A stretch of DNA of 64,000 bases from Eutreptiella sp. 'Long Island Sound 2002' (GCA_964036045.1 OZ038385.1:28790853-28854852); one strand, 5' to 3'; positions 39,683 through 50,487 are shown, counted from the first letter of the stretch. The notes: generated by a model from the sequence alone, not told the origin. A program made the numbers and translations.

Positions 39683-40050
39683 GCTGATTGTGGTCCGGCA
39701 GAAAATCCCAGTCTATGAAGAAAATTGAGGGGAATTATTCTAAATACATCTGAGTGTCCAAAACTGTCCGAAAGAATTTAAATAATCCATTTATGTAAAA
39801 TTGTCTGGCCGATCTGGCCCGCGAGCGCGCGTCAGCGGCAAATGGCGATTCCAGCTAAAATAGCGGAATGCGGCGGATTTACGGGAAATGGACCGCGGAA
39901 TCAAATCCGGCATATCAGAAATATATAGGAAATATCCTGTGACTGAGCTGCGAGGCGGCGATTCCGCCAAAGCAAAGAAAATGACCAAAATGTAGCCAAT
40001 CTGGGCAGAATGTCTGAAAATCTGAGCAGATGGGGCTAGCCGCACTTACA
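39519..40050 (-). repeat. Element C 5' LTR
   Basis: 532 bp, differing from the 3' LTR at two bases I can see. TATA-like TATATATTTC at about 39923-39932; gag ATG at 39682. Flanked on the outside by GGGTG. Confidence 0.96.
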
Positions 40051-41873
40051 GGGTGTCAATGGCACGTTTGGGGGCTTTGCATAGGTAGTTTATCGCCTAA
40101 ACACCGGCATTTGAGCTATGCAGGGTGTTCAGGGCTAGGGAGGGGAATGTTTATGCAATGCCCACACCCGTGTGGATTTTGCACCCACCCACCCGCCCTA
40201 TGATGCCTGTTTGTGCTCGTTTCCATGGCTCTGACCCTCGTTTTCCGGCTTTGGCGTGTCAGAGCATCGGGGATGTCTGAGTCAGGGAGGGGGGTGTAAA
40301 ACTTAGGGCATAGCCATGTCAAGACTCCATGTTTGTTGCCCACTTCTCCTTTGCACACTCATGTTGCTTCTTGTGTGCCATTTCAGGTGTAAATTATTAT
40401 GCGATCTCAGCATTTGATTCCAATCCCAGATTTCGATCCCAGAATTAATTCCGATTGCAGATTTCAGTTCTGTCTTTGCATTTTTGATGTTGCATTCATT
40501 TTTTTCAATTCTGCGGTCGGCCAGCATTTGTCCTAACATTATTTGGATTTCTGATTCATCGATTGGCTGCTGCTGTGTGTGCGCGCGCGCCATCTTTGGT
40601 CGCGCCGTAATGCATGCCAGCCAATCGAATACCCTTCCAGTTTGGTGCTAATAGTGTTAGATCTATCATGTGGAAATTGGAATCACTTATCCAGCCGGAG
40701 GAAGACTATGTGACAGCCATAGTACGTACGTTGATCGATTCTGTGGGCAGTGTTGAGGGAGTACCTCCGGGGCAAACGAAGACCGTCCTTATCTCTGCTA
40801 TGGTGGTATTAGTAGTCACGGCAAAACCTACCAGTCACATGGGGTGTCTTCCAAAGGGGACGAGAGATGAGACCAAGGGAAGCATAGGTAGGCGCACCGC
40901 TGGTTGTGGGATACATTGGTTGTTGCCTTGCCATTGGATGCCATTGAGGTGCCACACCATATTTGGTTTTGAGGTCTCATGCATTCATTCTAAGAGTTGA
41001 CATTGCATTTGTCACTCATGCATGGTTCATTTGTGTCTTCATGGTGTGACTCAAACTTTGGTGGTGCCCATGATTCCATGGTCAAGGTGAACATATGGTG
41101 TCTCCTCTCCCCACGGTGGATTTGGTGCTTTCCCCCACTCTCCCTCTCTCTCTCAATTCGTCATACTCCTCACGAGGTAAATTGAGCAATCAATGCCATG
41201 TGACCGTTGTCTTTGATCCTCTGAGACTCTTGGGCTCTTTCATTTTTTTTAAGTGCCCGTGACTTGGGAGTTATCCAATTAAGACATGCCGTGGTTTTGC
41301 CGTCTTATGATTTGACTCAAGGATAGGCATTGGTCGAGCTTTCGCCACTCTCTCTCCAATAAAGAAGGTCCCTACCAGGACCGGCCCCTGCTGTGCCTCT
41401 TCCGCCTGTCACCCCTGCTGACTTCCTACTGATCAGCGATTGCATTTCTCAAAATCCAGGGTCCAAAATCCAAAAATATAGAAAAAAAAATCCTCCTTCA
41501 ACCCTGAACAGCAACCAGATCCCACAAATACAGCAGTAACCCAATCCACAATCCAATCCACGCTGCGGGCTTCCGTTCAGCACACCGGTCGTCCCACGGT
41601 GGCGGGCATGTACAAGAATTGCACCAAAGAGGAAAGCCCTGAAATTGGCATATGAACACAAATGAAGCAAAGTTGGGGAAAGAGGTAAACATACACAGAC
41701 TCAGCCATAGACCCCTCATTCCCTGGACTCAAGACCTTCCCTTGACTCACCAACATGATGCCCTGAACCCAGTCAAAAAAGATGGCTGAATGCCATGTGT
41801 CAAACGTCACTACACAAACCCCAAAAATGTGTTCACTCCATAGCCTCTAAATCCTAGCCCAATCGGGGAGGTG
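40051..41873. other. Unassigned stretch between elements C and D
   Basis: No gene is supported. The longest plus-strand frame (40614-41000, 128 codons) has no recognised family. It contains a TCTCTCTC simple repeat near 41140. Confidence 0.4.
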
Positions 41874-41878
41874 GCGTG
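41874..41878. other. Target-site duplication GCGTG of element D
   Basis: GCGTG here and at 53914-53918, directly outside the LTRs. Confidence 0.93.
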
Positions 41879-42664
41879 AGAAAAGTTTATAGTGGTTTCA
41901 ACACTGTGTTTTTGTCTCTCCTGCTGCTTGCTGCTGGTGTAGGGTTTCCTGCTGCTTTTTTTTGGAGATGAAAAGCTTTTGTTTGCTGAAATACAGTAAA
42001 TCCAGGATAGCCCAAGCCAGAGGTGTGCAAGGAGAAAGGAATCAGGTTCAAAGCATGAAGGGCTGCAGTGTAAATAGTGAAAGATGAAAGGATATTCACA
42101 GAAACTCCAACTCAGGTCAAATCGGATTGCATATTCACAAAGATAGCTGAAATGTTTTGGAAAAGAGTTGGAAAACTGCCCCATGGTCACTCTATCTCCA
42201 TAGTGCCATCTCAGGAGATGTGCACTCTTTGTTTTGGGTCCCATATGTGCTGAGGTGGCAGGGCATGTGGCGATGAGGTCACTGCCATGTCACATGGGAT
42301 CTTCCTACTTAGCTAGGCTGACCAGGAATTGAACCCAGGACCTCTCAAAAAGAGGTGCCCAGCCCCCTAGGGTGCATACCACTAGGATAGCTAAGAATTC
42401 ATGGAAAAACATAGATAAATTCATAGGCTCTACCCTGGATAGGTCAGTTCTCAGTCAACTCAGGAAAAGATGATTTGCCTCACATTGAAAGGGGATTAAG
42501 GGGTCCACTCCATATCCTGATTGGGTGTTTGGTTCCATAGGTCAAAATGTGTTATCACCAGTTTTGGTGGGACCAATACTAAGATAGAAAAGCCTGGATT
42601 CTCAGTGCATCTCTAATACAACTAGAGTATGCCTCAAAGCATTGGAAAAGCACTTTTTCTTACT
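41879..42664 (-). repeat. Element D 3' LTR
   Basis: On the minus strand it starts AGTAAGAAAAAGTGC and ends ACTTTTCT, so the ends are not the usual TG...CA. Boundaries are fixed by the GCGTG duplication, the polypurine tract AAGGGGGG and the other LTR. It carries the tRNA-like sequence at 42311-42394. Confidence 0.93.
42311..42394 (-). repeat. tRNA-like sequence inside element D 3' LTR
   Basis: The minus strand has a perfect box B, GGTTCAATTCC (42335-42325), and a box-A-like TAGCTATCCTAGTGG upstream, with hairpins between as in a tRNA with a long variable arm. The other LTR carries it too (53560-53643), so it was there before insertion. Confidence 0.55.
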
Positions 42665-45049
42665 CCCCCCTTGTGCTGTGGTGGCCACCACTGTCGCATT
42701 TTAGGAAAAAGGAATTTTTTCTTGGCCTTTCCTTGGTTTCCACATCTACTTTAAAATACCTATAGTTTCCCTCACACAGAAAAATGGGCGCTCACCATGG
42801 CTGGTGCTCTTTTGCTGCTCCGTTTGTAACATTTCCTACAGAAGACTCGGCGCTCATGGCGCTGCCGGGGCTCCTGTGGCTTGGTTGGGTAAGTTTGGGA
42901 GCATGCCAAAACATGTGCATGTGCATCCCTCCCTCCAAGACGCAGCGCGACACAAACCCAACGCAAGACACAATATACACACTCGCATGCGTTCTCGTAA
43001 ACCTGCTGGCGACCTGTGACCTGTCTCAGGGCGAAGGGAGTTGTAAAAAAATTAAATTGCCCCTTGGTGGGGTCTTGGGTTCTGCTCAGTCTCTCCAGGC
43101 TGCTGCGTTTCGGCCCGAACACGGCCTACTCAGCGAGGCTGCGCGTGGGTATCTGCAGAGGCAGGAATGGTGGAATTATGGACGAATCGACGCAAAAGCG
43201 AAGCGACGACACCAAAATCCGTCAAACGACGGCTTAGAATTTTTCTAAGACAACACACCTGAGCAGAATCCAATTGTGCATCAGAAGCACATTTTTATAT
43301 AAATTATAGTCATCTCTAGATTTTTTAAATCAAGAAATTCCTACCCATAAAAAGGCGGCGCGCAGGAGCGGCTCCTAGCGAAGCGCCGGAAAATGCAGAA
43401 ATAATGGCATTATAAACGTATGTCTCACGTAGTCTTGAAAATGACGAGACACACATTAACAAATAAACATACAGATTCCACCCACACTAATAGAAGAATC
43501 AAAAATCCAAGAATTCGAGAAAGAACGAAAAGACTTCAATGAATCAGGTATAAACTACAGGTATGCTCGTCTCGTATGCCGCATACACATTGCTCGTCTC
43601 GTGTCTCCGTGAACGAGTCTTGTAGCTGCGCTAACAAACGATAGAGGGCTAGATTAGAAAGATTACAGATGATTAGAGGTGAGATTAGGGAAAAAACAGA
43701 TGGCCTTCGGCCAGGGAGTGGTTGTCACAGGGGGGCTATCGGTCCTGCCCTGCGGTGCAATGCGGGACAACTGTGACAACTGCTCTTACAGCACCAACCT
43801 CCCTTTTTGTTGCACTGATTAGAACATACACACCGATGCATAGCGACGATTTCGCTTGCGCTTCGTTTTCCGCCTCACCTTGCTTCACTCTCCAGCGGTA
43901 GGTAAGGTGAGTAAGCCCAGGTGGGGCCACCCCCTGGTGGAGTTCGTGATTGAGATTGAGATGGGCAGGTTTGCCCAAAATACTCGTGCATGCTCGCGCA
44001 TTCACGCACGCTTTAAAGGGTAGGCCACGCGAAGTGCGCACGGTAAACCTTCTTTAGGCTACCCAGGGGCTCCTCGGTACGTTCTTTAAGAGAACCTGAG
44101 GAGTCCCTTAACGCTTGCTTGCTTGACAGGAGAGCTGATCCTTCAGCGCGTTTGCGGACAGTGTATTATAGGTCAGACTGAGAACCGTATAATACGGGGA
44201 GTGTGGCTTGGTTCCTCCGCCGCAAACACCCCTTCATTTGCCTTTGCTTTACAGGTGGGCAGGTAGGGTGATTGGTGCAGCAGCATACCATTTTTTTCAT
44301 GCCCTGCTAAACAAGGGCGCAGATCACACAAACAAGTAACTCCGCCTCTACCTGGGGCAGAGCAGGGAGTCCGACTTCATCAACATCTGCGCCGTGCATG
44401 CAAAAAGAGCACCTCTTCCCTCCAAGCCCTAGCAGGGGAAACGCGTTGTGGCGTCCCCTGTTAGGCCACAGTTGCTTAGCAGCGCTGTGTTCTCTTGTCT
44501 TCTTCACAGGAGGATCGCTAGGACCCACGACATGTTCTTCAACAACACCCAGTAGAGTGTGCGTGTAGGAGTGGTAGTCCTGAGTGGGGGCTTGAGCCAG
44601 TTGCAGCAGTGCTCGCCCACCAGGATGGTGCCACTGTAGGGTGTGTAGGACCTGTAGTGCGTGTGTCACTGTCCCACCCGTTTCCTGCAATTTTAGCAGG
44701 GTTGGTGGGCTGTGGCAGTGGTTAGGTCAGTGTTTTGGCCATTTAGCAGAACGGCCTTTTCATGCCTTCATAGCTTTTGGCCACCCCTCCCTGTAGTAGA
44801 CAGATAGGTAGGGAAAACAATACCTGGATTAGTACGCTGGGTATTCCCCAAAGGTTTTGCGCCAGCACAGAAATTGGGCGCTTAGGGGAGGGGAGACCCG
44901 GGGCGTACCCCGTGGCATCAATAAGCCAACCCTCCAGGTTTAGCAAGCGTGCAGACTTGTGTATAATTAGGACACCACTTCTGCGGCTTGCTCTCAGGAC
45001 CTTAGGAATAGCACACTCACACATACGCTTAGGCAGGTAAGGGTAAGGT
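42665..45049 (-). other. Element D 3' untranslated region
   Basis: About 2.4 kb from the end of pol to the polypurine tract (AAGGGGGG at 42665-42672 on the minus strand). No gene recognised: the frame at 44307-44690 (127 codons) matches nothing I know. A strong inverted repeat lies at 44070-44103 (CTCCTC...GTTCT / AGAAC...GAGGAG). Confidence 0.45.
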
Positions 45050-45388
45050 TCAGTCCCTAGCTTTAGTCTTGGAGGCAAGCGTCTCAGCGAGCCTCAGCAA
45101 CTCACCAAGGTTGTTCTGGGACAAGTAGTCAACCAGAACTGAGTTTAGGCGTCCCTCAGGTAGAACAAATGCAGAGAAGGGCTCCCAGGTGGCCTCTTCG
45201 ACTCCGAACCCTTCCCAGAGGGTGAGGAAGCGCCAACCCTGGCGATAGCGGTGGCGTAGGACAGACTTCACCAGGTAGAAGCCCTCCTTAGCCATCTCCT
45301 CGGCGTTCATGTCGGGGAGTTCAACTTCAACTTCCATAGGGCTGGCAGCCCCTTGTAGGTCCAGAGCGGCGATTTCCTCGTCGTTCAG
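45050..45388 (-). CDS. Element D chromodomain
   Basis: In frame with integrase beyond TAG 45389. It contains an acidic linker (LNDEEIAALDLQ, VEVELPDMNAEEM) and then a chromodomain: FYLVKSVLRHRYRQGWRFL, LWEGFGVEEATWEPFSAFV. Ends at TGA 45050. Confidence 0.8.
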   Translation of the reverse strand: MNDEEIAALDLQGAASPMEVEVELPDMNAEEMAKEGFYLVKSVLRHRYRQGWRFLTLWEGFGVEEATWEPFSAFVLPEGRLNSVLVDYLSQNNLGELLRLAETLASKTKARD

Positions 45389-45862
45389 CTACCACTCCTC
45401 CCCACAGAGGTCTTCAGGATCATGGTAACGCTTCACGTGTTGAGCAGCGCACACCAGGGTCCCCCCTAGACGGGGAGAACACCGCACGGTGATACGGTGT
45501 CCATCCACTGATAGAATCTTGTACGGCCCGAAGTAGGGGTCATCGCTGGTAGAGCGTGGCCAGGCGGGTAGTCGACTGTGGTGCACCAGCACCCAGTCCC
45601 CCTCTTGGTAGGTGGCCGGTACTCGGTGCTTGTTCATCTTGTTCCACTGACGCTCCCTCACTCTCTGGAGCATTGCCTTGGCCTTGTCCACCTTCGCTTG
45701 TTGCTCTTGGACCCATTGTCCCACAGAAGAATGGGTGTCCTCTGGATAGGGGGCATGTAGGAACCATGCCGGGCGCCCTAGGAACAGCTCATGGGGCGAG
45801 TAGCCAGTAGCTGAACTCCCTTGGGAGTTCATCATCAAGGATATGACGGGGAGTAGTCTCAC
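45389..45862 (-). CDS. Element D integrase C-terminal part
   Basis: Continues integrase in the same frame after TAG 45863, which takes the place of a position that is Trp in B and E (the reading around it is TRD-stop-VRLLPVISLMMNS). It contains the ATGYSPHELFLGRPAWF block found near the end of Ty3/gypsy integrases, a basic helix, and a GPY/F-like region (DPYFGPYKILSVDG). Ends at TAG 45389, beyond which the frame goes on into the chromodomain. Confidence 0.82.
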   Translation of the reverse strand: MRLLPVISLMMNSQGSSATGYSPHELFLGRPAWFLHAPYPEDTHSSVGQWVQEQQAKVDKAKAMLQRVRERQWNKMNKHRVPATYQEGDWVLVHHSRLPAWPRSTSDDPYFGPYKILSVDGHRITVRCSPRLGGTLVCAAQHVKRYHDPEDLCGEEW

Positions 45863-46917
45863 CTAGTCTCTGGTGCGTTCAGTTTTGCACCATATCCTTA
45901 CATTCTCTTTGAGGACACGGATCTGTCGCTCACATAGGGGGTTGCTCGTGTGCGAGTAGGGAATCCCCGTAGACACCTGGACATTGAGGGATCTCAGGAC
46001 CCTCTTGTACCAACCGGTATCTGAGCGTACTCGTACGTCCTCATCGGAGTTGATCTCCTTGGGCGCCCCATAGACACAAAACCACTCCTCCAGGAGTATC
46101 TTGATAGTCTCCTCCCCGGTAATGTGCTTGGTACATGGGAACACCCTGGTAAACCTGGTCAACCCACAGGTTACCACGAGGGCGAAGTCATAGCCCCCGA
46201 ACTTCGGCATCTCCGTGTAGTCCACGTATAGAACACTGTTGGCACAGTGAGGGATGGGCAGGGTCGAGTAGAGACCTCTATCCCTGATATCCCCTGGTTT
46301 ACAGGACCTGCACGGGCACTTGTCCACGATAGGCTGGAGGGTTTTCCGCAGTTGGTCGTCAGTCCACGTAGTGTGGAACCACTGCTTGAACAGCCTCAGG
46401 GTGCGATCAGCACCCACATGATCGCTGGACTCATGGGTCCACTTCAGCAACGCTGGGACTCTGTCACTAGGCACCACAATGCGGTCCTCGTGCCAGAGGT
46501 AGCTCTTGTCCCTCTTCCACTGGTCTTGGTTGACCAGGAGGGGTTCAAGGCGTTTCTCCAGGCGCTTGTAGATACCCCCAAACTCCTTCAAGCACTCCGA
46601 TCGTTGGAGTCCATCCAGGGGGCGTATCATCGTCATGTTGAGGTCCAAGTGGACGTCCATACGGCTGAACGCCTCCTTAGCCAGCGCTTCAGACCGGGCA
46701 CCAATCAGGGCGTCGAAGTTGTTGCGGCTGATGTAGTCGGCACACTCGTTCTTCACTCCCTGGATATGGTGCACCGTCAGCCGTAGTTGACTGAGGTAGG
46801 TCCACCAGCGCCGTAGCTTGGCCTTCTCAGGTGGGGGACCCTTCTGGAAACTGCGGACCGGTTCTTGGTCGCACAGCCAGACCACAGGGTTACACCCCAA
46901 CAGTCGTGCTTGTGAGG
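45863..46917 (-). CDS. Element D RNase H end and integrase core
   Basis: Starts right after the inserted solo LTR; the first listed codon is TTG, not ATG. The RNase H end reads VVWLCDQEPVRSF and NECADYISRNNFD. The integrase HHCC finger is THESSDHVGADRT to CPCRSCKPG. The catalytic core has Asp in LYVDYTEM, Asp in EINSDEDVRV and Glu in NPLCERQIRV. The solo LTR plus its duplication adds 537 bp (3 x 179), so the upstream and downstream frames still agree. Confidence 0.86.
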
Positions 46918-47449
46918 TGTAAGTGCGGCTAGCCCCATCTGCTCAGATTTTCAGACATTCTGCCCAGATTGGCTACATTTTGGTCATTTTCTTTGCTTCG
47001 GCGGAATCGCCGCCTCGCAGCTCAGTCTCAGGATATTTCCTATATATTTCTGATATGCCGGATTTGATTCCGCGGTCCATTCCCCGTAAATCCGCCGCGT
47101 TCCGCTATTTTAGCTGGAATTGCCATTTGCCGCTGACGCGCGCTCGCGGGCCAGATCGGCCAAACATTTTTACATAATTGGATTATTTAAATCTTTTCAG
47201 ACAGTTTTGGACACTCAGATGTATTTAGAATAATCCGCGTCAATTTTCTTCATAGACTGGGATTTTCTGCCGGACCACAATCAGCATGGACCTTGCTTCA
47301 GTTGTTGCTGCTCTCGCCTCCGTTGGTGTCCGAGTATCCGGTTCTACCCCCAATAACAACGTCCAGGGAGACTCCTCGCGTGCCTGCCCCACTGGTCTTG
47401 CCGGCCCCAAGCCCTCCGGCACAAACATCGACCCAGGGCAGCACTTTCA
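46918..47449 (+). repeat. Solo LTR of the element C family, inserted in element D
   Basis: 532 bp, in the orientation opposite to element C, clearly more diverged from C's LTRs than those are from each other. Flanked by TGAGG (46913-46917 and 47450-47454). It carries the TATA-like TATATATTTC (47041) and the Gag ATG (47286), whose frame runs through the LTR end. It records a C-type insertion after D, followed by LTR-LTR recombination. Confidence 0.95.
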
Positions 47450-48796
47450 TGAGGATAGCACCAGCATACCCGCGAGCAATTCCTGCTCATAGGTGGAGTA
47501 GTTCCCCCTGGCCTGGTTCCACTTCCAGTTCCAGTGGCCCAGAGGTACTAGGACCCACTTGTCGTCAGGGTAGCTGTGCTTGAGGGTTCCATCTCGGTTG
47601 AGACCTTCCGTCGCCCATTGGGAAATGGCCGAGTCGAACTCCTCCTTCTCTAGTGCTTGCCATTGGAACAACGTTCCACCACCGCCCACATTGCTGGCGT
47701 CGGTCACCAGGATAATCTCCCCTTGTGCCCTAGGCACGCCCAAGCACTTAGCGCTGGCTACCTTGTCTTTGAGCTCGTCAAACGCTTGTTGCTCTTGTGG
47801 GCCCCAGCGCCAAGTAGTACTCTTCTTGATCAAGTCCGTCAGAACGGCGCTGGTGTAGGTGAAGTTTTTGATGTGGCGGCGATAGAAGTTGCACGCCCCA
47901 ATGAAACTGCGTACATCATGAAGTCCTTTCTTGGGGTCTTCGTGTCGTACCTTGACATCCATCAGGGGTTTGGCCTTAGAGGCCGCTGGGGTCCACCACC
48001 CATAGCCAACGTCAAACCCCAGGTACTGCATGGTCTCCTGCATGAACTCACACTTCTCCAGCTTGAGTGGTGTGTGGTTCTCCTGGCAGACCGCAAAGAA
48101 CTCACCGAAGAGGATTAGGTGATCCTCCCGGGTATTGGTCCCGAGGCATACATCGTCGATGTGAGCCTCCATCTGCGCACCATGGGATATGAGCTCCTGC
48201 ACCTTAGGTCTCCTTCGTAGGATGGACAAGATCTTGTTCATCAGCTCTTGGAATAGAGCGGGTGCGTTAGCCACGCCAAACGGCATGACCTTCCACTTGA
48301 ACACCCTCCCCTGAGGGGTGATGAAGGCCAGTAGTTCCTGTGCGTTGGGCGTCAGGTCCACTTGCCAGAATCCGCTCCTCTTGTCCATCTTGGTCTTGTA
48401 GCGGCAGGAGGCTATCTTCTCCAGGGTAGACTCCATATCTGGAATGGACCCTGAGTGGTTCAGCGTCTTCTTGTTCAGCTCTCCGTAGTCCACTACCAGC
48501 CGTTTGGCTGTAGACCCAGGTTTAGCCACCAGGAAACAGGGGCTGCAGTGTAGGGGGTAGTCCCCGTCCTTGGGCTCCAGGACTAGGCCAGCGTCGATAC
48601 ATTCTTGTATCTGTCGCTCGATCTCGTCGGCCTGCTCTTTAGGAGCTGGATAGGGTCTCCTCCGGATCTTGTGACCCACGAACTCGGGTTTCAGCTTGAG
48701 GTCCATCTGTACCAGCTTGTAACATGAGGCTGGAGGGGGTAGTTCTCCGAACACCTCCAGATAGGTCCTTATAAGCTTCTGTACCCGCGGGTCCAA
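47447..48796 (-). CDS. pol: Element D reverse transcriptase and RNase H start
   Basis: RT blocks: KRLVVDYGELNKKTL, TKMDKRSGFWQVDLT, FKWKVMPFGVANAPALFQE, and the catalytic block MEAHIDDVCLG, where His replaces the usual Tyr (HIDD, 48154-48165). RNase H begins ILVTDASNVGGGGTLFQW and reaches STYEQELLAGML before the solo LTR interrupts it at 47454. It overlaps the end of the Dam-like ORF by 28 bp in another frame, so a shift is needed between the two. Confidence 0.9.
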   Translation of the reverse strand: MDPRVQKLIRTYLEVFGELPPPASCYKLVQMDLKLKPEFVGHKIRRRPYPAPKEQADEIERQIQECIDAGLVLEPKDGDYPLHCSPCFLVAKPGSTAKRLVVDYGELNKKTLNHSGSIPDMESTLEKIASCRYKTKMDKRSGFWQVDLTPNAQELLAFITPQGRVFKWKVMPFGVANAPALFQELMNKILSILRRRPKVQELISHGAQMEAHIDDVCLGTNTREDHLILFGEFFAVCQENHTPLKLEKCEFMQETMQYLGFDVGYGWWTPAASKAKPLMDVKVRHEDPKKGLHDVRSFIGACNFYRRHIKNFTYTSAVLTDLIKKSTTWRWGPQEQQAFDELKDKVASAKCLGVPRAQGEIILVTDASNVGGGGTLFQWQALEKEEFDSAISQWATEGLNRDGTLKHSYPDDKWVLVPLGHWNWKWNQARGNYSTYEQELLAGMLVLSS

Positions 48797-50067
48797 TACC
48801 TTGATCTGTCCTCCATGTCCTCGTCAGAGTGTAAGTTTCTTGCCCCCTGAGTAATAGACGTCGGGAGGTGGTCCTCCACCGACTCTTCGCCTGTGGTAGT
48901 GTCCTTCAGCCCTTGGTAGGCATATAGAAGGTCTTGTTCAACCATCTCCGGTGGACGATGGCAACATAGGCACGCTCGAGGGGGTTCACAAACACATTCC
49001 TCCGAGAGGTCGTCCTCCTCTGGGGTCCTCACATGGGCGCCCCACACGCTCTTCATGAGCTTAAGATCTACCTCCCTTTGCCAGGTGGTGATCTTCTGTT
49101 CGAGGTCCTCCTTCAATTGGGATAGGTCTCCCATACGTCCTTGCTTCAGTGGCCATGAGCTGCGGGTAGGCTTCGCGTAGCATAACTTTTTCGCCACCAA
49201 CTTCCTCTTTGAATCCACATACTCCCTTAGCCTGGATCGAGGGTCCAGCTCCTCGTCCACGGGGTCTTCCACCCTCATGGAGAGTAGGGGTTTCAGTGGG
49301 GCGACGTACTCGGCGTTCTCCACTTCCTCCACACAGGTCTGCACGAAGAAGGCGTCGTGCTCAGTTTCGTCGTCTGAGTCGATAGAGCTAGGTAGCTCAG
49401 ATAGTCCACACTCAGAGACTCTATCAGGAACAGGTACATGACAGGGAGAGTTGGGGGCGTTGGTGTCAGTCACGACGTACTCATTTCCTCCGGGTGTAGT
49501 GTCAACAGCATCCCGAGGTCGTAGGCGATCCTTCAGGTCACCCAAGGCGAGTCTGTCGCTTTCTCGTTGTATAGCCTGGACCAGAGTCGGGTCCAGATCC
49601 TCCCAGGGGATGGAGGTAAGACCTCCGTCCACCACGCTCAGCATACTCCCCCATCCGGGTTTCCCAATAGGCGTCTTGCGTCCCAGAGGCACGTAGATGG
49701 CCTCATCAGGCAAACGAACAGAGCGGATAGTCAGCCTGTCCAGGAGGTTTCGCCAGTATTTGTTGCCCCCATGGGCTCCCCAATCGGGGGAACACAGGAC
49801 CATACGGGAACATTCCAAGGCCACCTTGGTCAGCACCTTCCCCAGGTCACTGAACCTGGGGTTCCCGTAGGCCATCCCGAAAGAGGGCCAGTAAAATTTG
49901 TAGCTGCAGTTCTTCCCCTTGCTGCAGTAAAGGTCCAGTACATGCTGCTTGTCGCTGGCGAACAACTCCACACTCAGGTCTTCTGGAGAGTAACCCAACA
50001 CCTTCAGACCTTGGTCTAGGACTTCCCCCAATAGTTGATAGTCGTCAGTTTTGGAGGCCGCCATCAT
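48769..50067 (-). CDS. Element D Dam-like domain and linker
   Basis: In the same frame as protease, beyond TAG 50077. Domain at about residues 8-155: LGEVLDQGLKVLGYSPEDL, VELFASDKQ, then YGNPRFSDLGKVLTKV (NPRF at the catalytic-motif position), MVLCSPDWGAHGG, and closing MLSVVDGG. The linker is acidic with a CVCEPPRACLCCH Cys-rich patch of unknown role. An ATG-ATG starts the listed frame, but synthesis from the upstream frame is equally possible. Confidence 0.62.
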   Translation of the reverse strand: MMAASKTDDYQLLGEVLDQGLKVLGYSPEDLSVELFASDKQHVLDLYCSKGKNCSYKFYWPSFGMAYGNPRFSDLGKVLTKVALECSRMVLCSPDWGAHGGNKYWRNLLDRLTIRSVRLPDEAIYVPLGRKTPIGKPGWGSMLSVVDGGLTSIPWEDLDPTLVQAIQRESDRLALGDLKDRLRPRDAVDTTPGGNEYVVTDTNAPNSPCHVPVPDRVSECGLSELPSSIDSDDETEHDAFFVQTCVEEVENAEYVAPLKPLLSMRVEDPVDEELDPRSRLREYVDSKRKLVAKKLCYAKPTRSSWPLKQGRMGDLSQLKEDLEQKITTWQREVDLKLMKSVWGAHVRTPEEDDLSEECVCEPPRACLCCHRPPEMVEQDLLYAYQGLKDTTTGEESVEDHLPTSITQGARNLHSDEDMEDRSRYWTRGYRSL

Positions 50068-50076
50068 GTTCGAGGG

Positions 50077-50487
50077 CTACTCCTTCGATAGTCTCAGGTA
50101 ACTCGAGGTATGTTCCGACTGCTCCAGTGGCACAGACTCTCTGCCACTGCCGTGGTCCACGTAGAGGAGGTAGGGCGCTGGCAGCGTCAGGGATTGTATC
50201 TGGGAGTGCTGTACGAAGAAGTCAGTCGCCAGTACAAAGTCGAAGGCCTCAGTGTCCATCACATAGAACCGATGGGCGATAGTCCGGGAGCCCATAGGTA
50301 CCTCCACTTCACAGTCCCCGCAGCTGTGCACCACATGTCCATCCCCCATGTGTATAGCAGCGGTGGTCATGGTGTTCTTCAGGCTCCGACAAGGTAAAGT
50401 TTTCTTGGCCACTATAGATATGGTGGCGCCAGTGTCCAATACCCCCAGGTATTTGCGTCCCCCTAGTTGGATACGTACCCAAAACAC
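50077..50487 (-). CDS. Element D aspartic protease
   Basis: A compact retropepsin-like domain: RIQLGGRKYLGVLDTGATIS (active site DTG), a flap-like HMGDGHVVHSCG and FDFVLATDFF near the end. The frame runs into TAG 50077. The first listed codon is GTG, and upstream the frame meets a TGA near 50520, while gag ends in a different frame at a TGA near 50530, so the gag-PR connection is broken or uses a frameshift. Confidence 0.85.
   Translation of the reverse strand: MFWVRIQLGGRKYLGVLDTGATISIVAKKTLPCRSLKNTMTTAAIHMGDGHVVHSCGDCEVEVPMGSRTIAHRFYVMDTEAFDFVLATDFFVQHSQIQSLTLPAPYLLYVDHGSGRESVPLEQSEHTSSYLRLSKE

Larger units (their letters stand above)
29286..40050 (-). mobile_element. Element C: young Ty3/gypsy chromovirus, nearly intact
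   Basis: Two 532-bp LTRs (29286-29817 and 39519-40050) with the TG...CA ends of retroviral LTRs, flanked by GGGTG on both sides (29281-29285 and 40051-40055). I count two differences between LTRs, so it is a recent insertion. Minus-strand order: LTR, primer-binding site, gag, UAG, PR, Dam-like, RT, RNase H, integrase, chromodomain, about 1.6 kb of 3' sequence, polypurine tract, LTR. The only coding damage I see is a 1-nt shift late in integrase. Confidence 0.97.

Noticed and set aside
40614-41000. Plus-strand 128-codon gene between C and D
   Set aside because: No family or motif seen and no context that supports a gene.
44307-44690. Minus-strand 127-codon gene in the element D 3' region
   Set aside because: No recognisable domain; such length is expected by chance in a 2.4-kb stretch.
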